Assembly (NCBI RefSeq): GCF_003443735.1
Contig: NZ_CP031969.1
Location: 9,256,090 to 9,320,089, forward strand
Direction: 5' to 3'
DNA length: 64,000 nucleotides
From: Streptomyces sp. CC0208
GTDB taxonomy: Bacteria; Actinomycetota; Actinomycetes; Streptomycetales; Streptomycetaceae
Position numbers and translations under genes: made by a program
In this document: positions 1 to 7,300 of the stretch, in pieces
Numbering within the stretch: the stretch's first letter is position 1
How the letters are laid out: every line of letters begins with the position of its first letter
Notes under the pieces: generated by a model
Databases searched by the model: none
What the model was told of the DNA's origin: nothing
The model's input: the letters and a program-made list of their open reading frames with translations, nothing else

Positions 1-279
1 TACGCCATGCAGCCCACCGTTGCCCACGCCGCCGCCGACCCTCTCGTTCTGGCCGCCGATGTGGTGTACAGCAGCCTTTCGCTCGTGCAGTGGACCATGG
101 GCGACCTCGGCCTGACGGCAGAGATCCACGGCCTCAACCGTCTCTCCTACGCCGGCGACAGCGACCAGCCACCCCAGCGCAGTGACGCATGCCCGTGCGG
201 CAGCGGCCGCAAGTACAAACGATGCGTGCACCGGTGGGGTCAACCAAGTACCCCGCCGCCACCGGCCGTTGAGCCCTGA
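1..279 (+). CDS. C-terminal part of a SEC-C motif protein (5' truncated by window edge)
   Basis: The reading frame is open from the first base, so the true start probably lies outside the window; an ATG at 7 is probably internal. The visible 92 residues end in a SEC-C zinc-binding motif, CPCGSGRKYKRC followed by VH, with the usual C-x-C-x8-C-x-H spacing. It then has a short proline-rich tail. SEC-C motifs occur at the end of SecA and of many unrelated proteins, where they bind a metal and often a partner protein. The part before the motif is not one I recognise, so only the presence of the motif is claimed. Confidence 0.6.
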   Translation, partial: YAMQPTVAHAAADPLVLAADVVYSSLSLVQWTMGDLGLTAEIHGLNRLSYAGDSDQPPQRSDACPCGSGRKYKRCVHRWGQPSTPPPPAVEP

Positions 280-635
280 GAAGCCAGGTCGCAGAGCCCT
301 TCTCGGCCTGCCGGTCACGGGTTCGCAGCGTGAGACTCACCGGGCCGGCTGCGGGCGACAGCGGCTGCCAGCCCCCGGACCGGGCCGTCGAGCTGTGGTG
401 GTGGCGTGTCCCAGAAGAACGCGCCAACCGTCTCCGCGCCGCCCTTTTCGGGTGTCAAGTGGTAGCGCCGAGTCCAACCAGTTCGGTGACGTCGGGCCGG
501 GGACCGTTCGTCCACCCTTCTGCCACGGCCGCGGTGACGGCGGACGAGGTGTCTCGTGCGCAGGCTTTCTGGCTGGTGCGAGAACGATCTCGTCCGCACT
601 CAGGAGCTGGGCCGCGCGCACAAGCAGGGATGCTG
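280..635. other. No supported gene
   Basis: About 350 bases in which several overlapping frames are open simply because of the base composition. A minus-strand frame (337-639) could start at a TTG overlapping the stop of the small gene at 636-833. Its protein is Arg/Pro-rich with no recognisable feature, so I do not call it. Confidence 0.4.
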
Positions 636-833
636 TCAACCATCCCGTGACGGCACGCGCGCTGCCAACTCTGCGGCGAAATGGCGGGCCTGCGCAGCCC
701 AGTTATGTTCTATCGCGCTGAAGTGGTGCAGCACATCAAGCAGTTCGTGCGCCTCCGACAGCGTGAACAAGGCCAGACGCGGCTCGGTCAGCTCCGGCAT
801 GGAGCAGTCGGCGTCGAGGAGATCGTCGTCCAT
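636..833 (-). CDS. Small acidic hypothetical protein (65 aa)
   Basis: A short gene that starts at the ATG at 833 with MDDDLLDADCS and ends at a TGA. The protein is acidic at the N-terminus. Its middle and C-terminal half look like two amphipathic helices (LSEAHELLDVLHHF and AAQARHFAAELAARV). Amino-acid composition is protein-like, unlike the Arg/Pro-rich shadows around it. A longer version from an upstream ATG at 860 is possible. No function is recognised. Confidence 0.45.
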   Translation of the reverse strand: MDDDLLDADCSMPELTEPRLALFTLSEAHELLDVLHHFSAIEHNWAAQARHFAAELAARVPSRDG

Positions 834-960
834 GTACAGCCAACGCGGAGCGGAGGCCACGGTTACGGGCCTGCCGCTCTACTGCCCCATCCCGCCGCAT
901 GAGGTGTTGGCCATGGGTGAGCCGAAACTCCTGAGCATCGGCTCACCTGGGTAAAGCCCG

Positions 961-1515
961 TTATGCCGCTGGCAGCGCCACGCGCGCCCACACGGATTTT
1001 CCCTGGGCTTGGGGGGCTGTGGTCCAGCCCCAGGTGTTGCTGAGGGCGTCCACGATGGGCAGTCCGCGGTGGTGTTCGGCCCATGGCTGAGGGGCGGTGA
1101 GCCTGGGGCTGAGTTGGCTGGGGTCGCGTACGACACACAGCAGAGTGCGCGGACGCAGAGTAAAAGCCAGCCATACCCCCGCTTGTTCACCATCGGTCGT
1201 GGCTGCGTCGGGCCGGCCGTGGCGGACGGCGTTGGCGACGAGCTCGGAGGCGATCTGGACTGCGTCATCGCAGATGCTGTGCAGGTTCCAGCGGCGCACG
1301 GTCTGCCGGGTGAACTGCCGCGCAATGTAGCAGCAGTGGTGGGAGGCGACGGGAATACGACGGGCGGCGAAGGGCGTGCTGCCCAGGCCCGAACGGACGG
1401 CGAGGTTGGGCGTGGAGGCCAGCGGTTCGCCGAGGAACAGCAGTTGCCGTCTTCGGCTGTTGCGCGCGGCAGATGTGGACTGTGGCTGGAATGTGCCCTC
1501 GTGTGGTGGCGTCAT
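961..1515 (-). CDS. ATP-binding protein, RsbW/anti-sigma kinase-like HATPase
   Basis: A 184-residue protein with a GHKL-type ATPase fold of the HATPase_c_2 kind. The N-box is clear (DDAVQIASELVANAVRHG, about residues 95-112), and the HRGLPIVDALSNTWGW stretch near the C-terminus is typical of Streptomyces RsbW-like proteins. These are usually single-domain regulators that phosphorylate or bind anti-anti-sigma partners; many are orphan genes next to DUF397 genes, as here. I chose the ATG at 1515 because a GGGGGA ribosome-binding site sits just upstream; the open frame continues to 1617 but without family-like sequence. The G1 box is degenerate, so catalytic activity is uncertain. Confidence 0.75.
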   Translation of the reverse strand: MTPPHEGTFQPQSTSAARNSRRRQLLFLGEPLASTPNLAVRSGLGSTPFAARRIPVASHHCCYIARQFTRQTVRRWNLHSICDDAVQIASELVANAVRHGRPDAATTDGEQAGVWLAFTLRPRTLLCVVRDPSQLSPRLTAPQPWAEHHRGLPIVDALSNTWGWTTAPQAQGKSVWARVALPAA

Positions 1516-1719
1516 CGTCCGTCCCCCGGAACTGGTGCCGTGCTTGATGGCACGACGTGCCGTCGTACCCGTCACTATTCCGGCCCGTTCCTCGTTCCTG
1601 CAAGCGCGGCTCTGCAATTGCAGAGCCCGGATATTCGTACAGACAGTCGGCCCGGCTGTCGGCCGCGACGGACAAGTGCTGGCCGGTGTCGGGTATGACT
1701 CGGACGGGCACGGTGAGAT

Positions 1720-1956
1720 ATGCAGCGGGTGGAAAACGGTGTCAGTGCAGGTGCGATCGAGGGGGCGCGCTGGCGTAAGAGCCGTCGCAGCGGAGGGAAC
1801 GGCAACTGCGTGGAAGTAGCCCGTCTTTCCGGCGGTCAGGTGGCGATGCGCAATTCCCGGTTCCCCGACGGTCCTGCCCTTGTCTATACGCGCGAGGAGA
1901 TCGAGGCCTTCCTCGGTGGAGTCAAGGACGGCGAGTTCGACTTCACTCTCTCGTGA
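1720..1956 (+). CDS. DUF397 domain protein
   Basis: A 78-residue protein with the DUF397 signature: W(R)KSRRSGGNGNCVEVA, then VAMRNSRFPDGPALVYTREE, then a short acidic tail. In Streptomyces these small proteins are partners of Scr1/DUF5753-type XRE regulators, and the pair has been compared with toxin-antitoxin and WhiJ-like systems. The regulator gene follows at 2045 in the same direction with an 88-base gap. The order DUF397 first, regulator second is the reverse of the commoner arrangement. Confidence 0.85.
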   Translation: MQRVENGVSAGAIEGARWRKSRRSGGNGNCVEVARLSGGQVAMRNSRFPDGPALVYTREEIEAFLGGVKDGEFDFTLS

Positions 1957-2044
1957 CCGACAGTAGAGATATGGCCACTCACTGACAGGGTCGGGCTCCG
2001 GCTGCCATACTCAGGGCTCTCAACAGTCCCATAGGAGTGCCCGT

Positions 2045-2959
2045 ATGGCAGCCGAAGGTCAGGCGCCGTCGATCCTCGGATTCCCGCACCGCCCGGAGTG
2101 GGGGCCGGCAGCACATCGCAAGGCCCTCGCCGGGCACTTGCGCCGCTGCCGAGACCACGCCGGGATCGCGCCCCGACAGGCTGCCCGGTGCATCCATACC
2201 TCCGAAGCGACGATCAGCCGCATGGAAAACGGCCGGACCGCATTCAAACTTGCTGAGGTCGAACGGCTCCTGGACACCTACCGGGTGAGCGATCCGCTCG
2301 AGCACGCCAGGATTGCCGACCTGGTCCAGGAAGCTGCCAAACCGGAGGTGTGGCAGCCCTATGCCAATGCGGCACCCCCGGACCTGCGCCCGCTGCTGGC
2401 CATGGAACCGGCCGCCCGCCGCATCATCTCCTACGAACCTCAACTGGTGCCCGGCTGGCTGCAGACCGAGGAGTACGCCGAGACTGTGATCCGGGCCGCC
2501 CATCCCACAAAGCCGACCAGGGAAATCGCCGAACGCGCGGCCCTGCGGCTGCAGCGCATCGAGATGCTGCGCCGCGCCGAGTCACCGCCGGTCCTGCTGG
2601 CCGTGATGGACTCCGAGGTGTTCCGCCGCCCGGTTGGCACACCAGGGGTGATGTACCGGCAGATCAAGCATCTGCTCACGCTGCTGGAAGAACTGCCCTA
2701 CCAGCTCCATCTCCAGATCGCACCGCTGAGCGTGGGCGCCGCCGGGGCCATCGGGCACCCGGTCGTACACCTGCGGTTCTTCACCCCGGAATATCTGCCC
2801 GACCTGGTCTACCTCGAGCAGTACGAAACAGCTGTCTACCGGGAGAAGCCCTCGGAGTCCGAGCGCTACCAGGCCATCCTGAACAACCTGTGCGGCGTGG
2901 CCAACCCGGCCGAGCAGACACCGGCGCTGCTAGAACAGGCACTGGCTTCCTGGCGCTGA
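2045..2959 (+). CDS. XRE-family regulator with DUF5753 (Scr1-type)
   Basis: A 304-residue regulator. The N-terminus (about 27-80) carries an XRE helix-turn-helix (LRRCRDHAGIAPRQAARCIH, then SEATISRMENGRTAFKL). The rest (about 110-300) matches DUF5753: ISYEPQLVPGWLQTEEYAE near the start, then VLLAVMDSEVFRRPVG, and a C-terminal VYLEQYETAVYREKPSE. It pairs functionally with the DUF397 gene just upstream. Members usually act as DNA-binding regulators of their own operon. It is followed by a hairpin that separates it from the convergent methyltransferase gene. Confidence 0.85.
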   Translation: MAAEGQAPSILGFPHRPEWGPAAHRKALAGHLRRCRDHAGIAPRQAARCIHTSEATISRMENGRTAFKLAEVERLLDTYRVSDPLEHARIADLVQEAAKPEVWQPYANAAPPDLRPLLAMEPAARRIISYEPQLVPGWLQTEEYAETVIRAAHPTKPTREIAERAALRLQRIEMLRRAESPPVLLAVMDSEVFRRPVGTPGVMYRQIKHLLTLLEELPYQLHLQIAPLSVGAAGAIGHPVVHLRFFTPEYLPDLVYLEQYETAVYREKPSESERYQAILNNLCGVANPAEQTPALLEQALASWR

Positions 2960-2980
2960 CACCCCGCGCACGGCAGGGCG

Positions 2981-3001
2981 GCCCCGCGTTCGGTGCGGGG
3001 C
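2981..3001. terminator. Hairpin terminator between convergent genes
   Basis: GCCCCGC and GCGGGGC form a 7-bp stem with a 7-base loop, placed exactly between the convergent stop codons at 2959 and 3002. There is no T-run, as is common in high-GC actinobacteria. It could serve both directions. Confidence 0.5.
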
Positions 3002-3805
3002 TCAGTGCCTGACGAAGCCCACCCCGCCGTACTCCTCCCATTCCCAGCTGAGCTGGGCGGGCACGTCGTCCGTGCGGGAGCGCCATGTGGAGACCTCCAC
3101 CAGGCCCGGTTCGATCATCTCCAGAGGTGCGCAGAAGTCGGCCACGTCCTTCTTCTCCCGCACCCGGCCCCAGTGGCCCTGGGTCTGTTCGTCCATGAAA
3201 TGGCTGACGAAGTCGCGGACCTGGGCGGATTCGCTGACGAGCTGGCAGACCACCATCATGCTGCCTGGCGGCAGCCGGTCGGCGACCCGGGCAATGAGCT
3301 CCGTCGGCCGGTCGCGGTCCGGGATGCAGTGCAGCACCGACACGAACAGCGCCGCCACCGGCTGGGTGGGGTCAATGAGTCGGCGCACCGGTTCGCTGGA
3401 GAAGATCTTGTCGGTTTCCCGCATGTCCGCCTGGAGTACGGCGGTGTTCTTATTGCTCGCCAGCAGTACGCCGCCGATCGTGCGGACGATGGGATCGCTG
3501 TCGATGTAGACCACGCGGCTGGCAGGGTCCACTCGCTGGGCGATCTCGTGGACGTTGTCCTGTGTGGGCAGCCCCGAGCCGTGGTCGATGAACTGCCGGA
3601 CGCCGTACTCAGTCGCGAGGACCTGCACCACACGGCGCAGGAACTCCCGGTTGTTCAGGGCCAGTTCCCGCATGCTGGGCACGTGTTGGAGCAGCTCTTC
3701 GCAGGCCGCGCGGTCCGCGGGGTAGTTGTCCTGCCCTCCCAGGAGGCTGTCGTACATGCGGGCCACACTCGGAATCGTGACATCCACCCCGTACGGCAAG
3801 CTCAC
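3002..3805 (-). CDS. SAM-dependent methyltransferase, SAV2177 family
   Basis: A 267-residue protein of the actinobacterial methyltransferase family often annotated SAV2177 or Methyltransf_19. Family marks are ARMYDSLLGGQDNYPADR near the N-terminus, REFLRRVVQVLATEYGVRQFIDHGSGLPT with the SAM-binding GSGLP loop, VVYIDSDPIV (the acidic residue that should hold the ribose), and LFVSVLHCIPD. The substrate is unknown for the family; members are numerous in Streptomyces and often sit next to XRE/DUF397 regulators, as here. Length is normal and the gene looks intact. Confidence 0.85.
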   Translation of the reverse strand: MSLPYGVDVTIPSVARMYDSLLGGQDNYPADRAACEELLQHVPSMRELALNNREFLRRVVQVLATEYGVRQFIDHGSGLPTQDNVHEIAQRVDPASRVVYIDSDPIVRTIGGVLLASNKNTAVLQADMRETDKIFSSEPVRRLIDPTQPVAALFVSVLHCIPDRDRPTELIARVADRLPPGSMMVVCQLVSESAQVRDFVSHFMDEQTQGHWGRVREKKDVADFCAPLEMIEPGLVEVSTWRSRTDDVPAQLSWEWEEYGGVGFVRH

Positions 3806-3905
3806 GCGCGTTCCCCTCCTGCCCCCACACGCCTTCAGGGCGTGCTCCCTTAACGCCGGAGTGTAGGGATAGATCGCGGCAGCACGCTGGGCAACGGCCG
3901 GAAAC

Positions 3906-4385
3906 TCACTCCTGCGGTGAGCGCGACGGCAGAGTGGGAAGGTCGCCCGGGCGTACCCCGAGCACCTCGGCGATGCGCTCGGGGCTCAGCCGCATCTGCT
4001 CGTGCAGAAAATGCGCATCGTGCTGCAGCGTCTGGACAACCTGGCTGGCCGGGACGGTGGTTGGGCCGCGCCCCAGGGCGTGGTCGACGTGGTCGTGCAG
4101 AATGCGCCAGGCTACGGCGGCGGGGCCGGCGCCGCCCAGGATCGCGGTCCAGGACACCGCCAGCTCGGTGAACGCCGCGAGGACGGCCGTCTCCGCCGCG
4201 GCGTTGCGGCCGATGCGCAGCGCCGCGTACTGCAGGTACGGCTCGTAGTGACGTTCACGGAAGGCCGTATAGGCCGCCAGTGCGGTGCGCTGCGCGCGAT
4301 CCTGTGATGAGCGAATGCGGGCGGGCGGCCCTGCGCTGACCACTGCCGCCCCCGGGCAGCGGTCACTAGGACGGGGCCCGCTCAC
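3906..4385 (-). CDS. Sigma-70/ECF-like small regulatory protein
   Basis: A 159-residue protein that looks like a shortened ECF sigma factor. The region 2-like stretch is YTAFRERHYEPYLQYAALRIGRNAAAETAVLAAFTELAVSW in character, and the C-terminus has a short region 4-like helix-turn-helix (MRLSPERIAEVLGV). Region 2 lacks the usual strongly conserved aromatic core, so it may not be an active sigma factor. The GTG start at 4385 overlaps the TGA of the upstream XRE gene by four bases (GTGA), so the two are probably translationally coupled. Confidence 0.6.
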   Translation of the reverse strand: MSGPRPSDRCPGAAVVSAGPPARIRSSQDRAQRTALAAYTAFRERHYEPYLQYAALRIGRNAAAETAVLAAFTELAVSWTAILGGAGPAAVAWRILHDHVDHALGRGPTTVPASQVVQTLQHDAHFLHEQMRLSPERIAEVLGVRPGDLPTLPSRSPQE

Positions 4386-5470
4386 GGCTCCTCCTCCGGC
4401 ACGACGATGTGGGCTCTGCCTTCCGGCAGGCGGGGGTCGTCGCACATCAGGAACGTGTAGTGCACTGCTTCCCACAACGGCTTGAAATCGAGTGGACGGC
4501 CCCCGAGCGTGCACACGAAGGAGGCCAGCACCTCCCATTCCGGCACGTCGATGCCCGCCAGCACACGGCGCGCCTGCAGCGCGCTCACCGTCTTCGCACT
4601 GAGGCGCTCAATCCGTTCCGCGGGAGGGGACTTGGCCGCTAGGTACAGCCCGCGCAACGCAGCGTGCAACTGCGCGATGGCGGCAGCAACAGGCTGGCGC
4701 CCGTGCGCCGTCATGCCGTGGGCCGCCTCGAACAGCACGCGCAGCTCGGCCGGGTCAGCACCGAAGAGGACCGCCAGCGAGCACGTCAGGTCCCAGGTAG
4801 GCAGCCGGTCTCCCGACAGGACGCGAGAGATGAACGACGGCGAGAGCATCGTGGAATCGGCGACCTCCCGGATCGTCAGCCCGCTGGCCGCCCGCAGTTG
4901 CTCCAGCGCCGACGCCAGCTGGCTGGCGGGGGAGACCACTTCAGAGCCCAAGTCATCGACGGCTTCATCCGGCCCGTCGGCGGACCGGGCAGGCTGCAAG
5001 CCACGCCACCGAGCGGGGGCGGCCCGTTTCTCGTTGGCGTGGAGATCCATCATCCGGGCCACCCGCTCGGGTCCCCACCGCGCTCGCGCCGTCTCCGGAG
5101 CCACGTGTGCGGCCTTGGCTACCGATTCCCATTTCTCACCCCGGTGGCGGGCGTCCTGCACCGCAGCCGCGGTATAGATATCCAGCTCCCGGCGGATTGC
5201 TTCGGCTCTCTCCAGAAGGGTGCCAAGCTCCTCCTGGCGCATCTCGCTGTCCAGCAACTGCTGTGCCAGCCTGCGGACCTCGGCCGCCACCGCTGCGCCC
5301 ACCGGTCCCTGCACGTCGACCACCGGGGCCTTGCGCGCCTGCCGGTTGCGCTGGGCCCGCCGACGGCAGGCGGTGCTGCAATAGCGACGGCGCCGCCCGG
5401 CTCCGACGTTCTGCACCATCGGGCCCTCACAAACCGGACATCGCTCCGGCTGTGACGGATCAGTAGGCAC
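4382..5470 (-). CDS. XRE regulator with N-terminal zinc ribbon
   Basis: A 362-residue protein. Residues about 10-35 hold a CPVC...YCSTACRRRAQRNR zinc-binding module of the FCS/HIT-like type. A helical segment follows (LAQQLLDSEMRQEELGTLLERAEAIRR, likely coiled coil). An XRE helix-turn-helix is at about 190-245 (LRAASGLTIREVADSTMLSPSFISRVLSGDRLPTW in character). I chose the GTG at 5470 because GGAGAGG lies upstream and the zinc motif begins soon after; the open frame reaches 5680 without coding character. It is the first gene of a coupled pair with the sigma-like gene at 3906-4385. The target is unknown. Confidence 0.7.
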   Translation of the reverse strand: MPTDPSQPERCPVCEGPMVQNVGAGRRRRYCSTACRRRAQRNRQARKAPVVDVQGPVGAAVAAEVRRLAQQLLDSEMRQEELGTLLERAEAIRRELDIYTAAAVQDARHRGEKWESVAKAAHVAPETARARWGPERVARMMDLHANEKRAAPARWRGLQPARSADGPDEAVDDLGSEVVSPASQLASALEQLRAASGLTIREVADSTMLSPSFISRVLSGDRLPTWDLTCSLAVLFGADPAELRVLFEAAHGMTAHGRQPVAAAIAQLHAALRGLYLAAKSPPAERIERLSAKTVSALQARRVLAGIDVPEWEVLASFVCTLGGRPLDFKPLWEAVHYTFLMCDDPRLPEGRAHIVVPEEEP

Positions 5471-5586
5471 CTTCGAATCCCTCTCCTTTATCCCCACGGG
5501 CGGCCAGCACCCGCCGACACTCTCAAATACCGGGTTCCGGGCGGCCGGCGGCGGCTTACGCAGGCCGGCCACCCGGAGCGGCCGGA

Positions 5587-5844
5587 TCAGTCCCGTCGTG
5601 CCCAGAGGAATTCGATCCGGGAGGTGCGCGCCGCCCCCGCCGCGACAGCGGCGAACGCCACGCACGCGGCAGCGGGCCATTGCCCCGCGGACGGCAGGAC
5701 AAAGGACAAAGCCAGCACTACGACAGGGCCCAAGCCGACCGTGACAGCCAGGGCACGCAAGCGTGCGTAATGCCGGCCGGCATTGCTAGCGTCCGGAGGT
5801 GTCCCGGACACCACGGTGCCCTGGACGACATTGGGGTCAGTCAT
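5587..5844 (-). CDS. Small membrane protein, two predicted TM helices
   Basis: An 85-residue protein that starts at an ATG preceded by a strong AAGGAGAAAG site at the right spacing. Residues about 30-50 (LAVTVGLGPVVVLALSFVL) and about 55-75 (WPAAACVAFAAVAAGAA) are hydrophobic, giving a short helical hairpin with both ends probably in the cytoplasm. The C-terminus is basic (RTSRIEFLWARRD). It is a common kind of Streptomyces orphan membrane protein; no function can be proposed. Confidence 0.6.
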   Translation of the reverse strand: MTDPNVVQGTVVSGTPPDASNAGRHYARLRALAVTVGLGPVVVLALSFVLPSAGQWPAAACVAFAAVAAGAARTSRIEFLWARRD

Positions 5845-6678
5845 CTTTCTCCTTTGGGGAATTGACGGCTGGTCAAAATGCGGAGGGTCCTGGTCTGTTG
5901 GTGCCATCCTTTGGGCCAGGGCCCCCACCTTGCCGTGACCTTAGCGTGCTCATGGATCGCAGGGCCAATAGAGTGAGGCCTTAACGGAAGATCCAGCCGC
6001 ATCGGTGTGCGAAACAACCTTGGAAAGCGCGGATCTGCTCGAATTAGCGTCGACAGAACCGAAAGGCAGCCATGCGTGATCAAATTTGATCGCTTCTGCC
6101 TGCAAGGTTTCTGATACACCGTTTGTGGGCGCGTGAAAAATCAGATAGGGCGCACCCCGGCGCGTCCGCAGGCGCGCGAACGACCCATTGCCTCCGACGA
6201 CCCGCTGCAGCGCCCCTCGGGCGGGGGAGAACTCAGGCGGAGAGTCGACCGGCGCGCCGTGGGGCCGACCACGCGCGGTCAGCCACGACAGCACCCCCGC
6301 CCGGTGTCCGTTGGCGGGCGAGTGGCTGGGCAGGCCTCCCACCCGCATCCCGCCGGTCTCCCCGCCGGCGCGCAGTGTTTGCCGCAGGGGCGGCGGGCAC
6401 GAGAGTGCTGCTGCGGAGCGAGGATGTTTGCGTTGCCCGAGCCAGGCATCGTGTCCGTGCCGGCTGACGCCGACAAACCAGCCCCGGGCTCCCCGAAGTG
6501 CCGCCACCACGGCGCGGCCACAGGGCCCGCACGCCGTAACGACCGCTGCAGAGCATAGGAACGAAGCGGATGCCCTCACGCGCGTTCGGTAGCACCACGG
6601 GGCGGTTTGACGTCGCTTCCCTCGCTGAGTAACGTTCATGCCGAATCAGATATCGAATCAGGGTTGGAGGGTGAGGGG
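5845..6678. other. Long intergenic region with AT-rich patch; no gene supported
   Basis: More than 800 bases without a convincing gene. The only structure I see is an AT-rich patch around 6060-6140 with a perfect 14-bp palindrome. The rest (6150-6600) is very GC-rich with all frames partly open. Its position just before a putative replication/telomere cassette makes a regulatory or origin role possible, but nothing in the sequence proves it. Confidence 0.3.
6078..6091. repeat. Perfect 14-bp palindrome
   Basis: GATCAAATTTGATC reads the same on both strands. It is embedded in unusually AT-rich sequence for this replicon. It could be an operator or part of an origin; there is no direct support for either. 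Confidence 0.4.
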
Positions 6679-7278
6679 GTGCTGCTGACGACCGGACAGG
6701 CTGCGGAAGAGCTCGGTTGCGCGATCACCACCTTCCGGCGGCTCATCTCTGCCGAATTGTTGCCGGGCCTGTCCCGCCGCGGTGTGCGCGTCATGGTCCC
6801 GCTCGAAGTCGTCCAGGCACTCCAGGCGCGCCGACAGGCGCCACTGGGCCTGTTGCCCGCCGAGGAAATCGCCGTTTTGCGGGTCGGCACGGCCCGGCCC
6901 ACCGATGAGCCGGAGCGCTCCTGGCTCGGTTTCGCCGCCTCCCTTCCGCCAGGTGACCTCCTGAAGGCGTTGCGCGGCTGGTGGCGGTGCGACGCGGCAA
7001 GCGCCGCAGCCGGGGGAGTGCTTCCGGTCACTGTGTCCGGCTACGTGGTAGCGGTGTTGACCGGGCTCGATCGGTGGGAGAAGAACCCCGAAGGCCGACA
7101 TGCCTTCCCCGACGCCCGCCTGGCCGGCTACGTCACCGACCTGGCCACCCCGCACACCTCGATCACCTCCGGCCTCGACAGCGACCGCCGCCTCGCCGAG
7201 CTGCTGCTGGGCACCCGACTTCCTTCCCACTCGGGCGGTGCCATCGCCTACGTCACCACCCACACCACCGTTGGCTGA
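6679..7278 (+). CDS. HTH protein (MerR/excisionase-like) upstream of the Tac/Tpc-like pair
   Basis: A 199-residue protein. Residues about 2-50 form a MerR/excisionase-like winged helix: TTGQAAEELGCAITTFRRLI, then a wing and a VPLEVVQAL helix. The remainder contains DLLKALRGWWRCD and a C-terminal part with no family I recognise. I chose the GTG at 6679 because GGAGG precedes it by seven bases and the HTH begins at once; an upstream TTG at 6607 is possible. It is followed after 22 bases by the polymerase-like gene in the same direction, so the three genes probably form one operon. It may regulate that operon or bind the replicon ends; this is inference. Confidence 0.6.
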   Translation: MLLTTGQAAEELGCAITTFRRLISAELLPGLSRRGVRVMVPLEVVQALQARRQAPLGLLPAEEIAVLRVGTARPTDEPERSWLGFAASLPPGDLLKALRGWWRCDAASAAAGGVLPVTVSGYVVAVLTGLDRWEKNPEGRHAFPDARLAGYVTDLATPHTSITSGLDSDRRLAELLLGTRLPSHSGGAIAYVTTHTTVG

Positions 7279-7300
7279 ACGCCCGGACAAGGAACACCCG

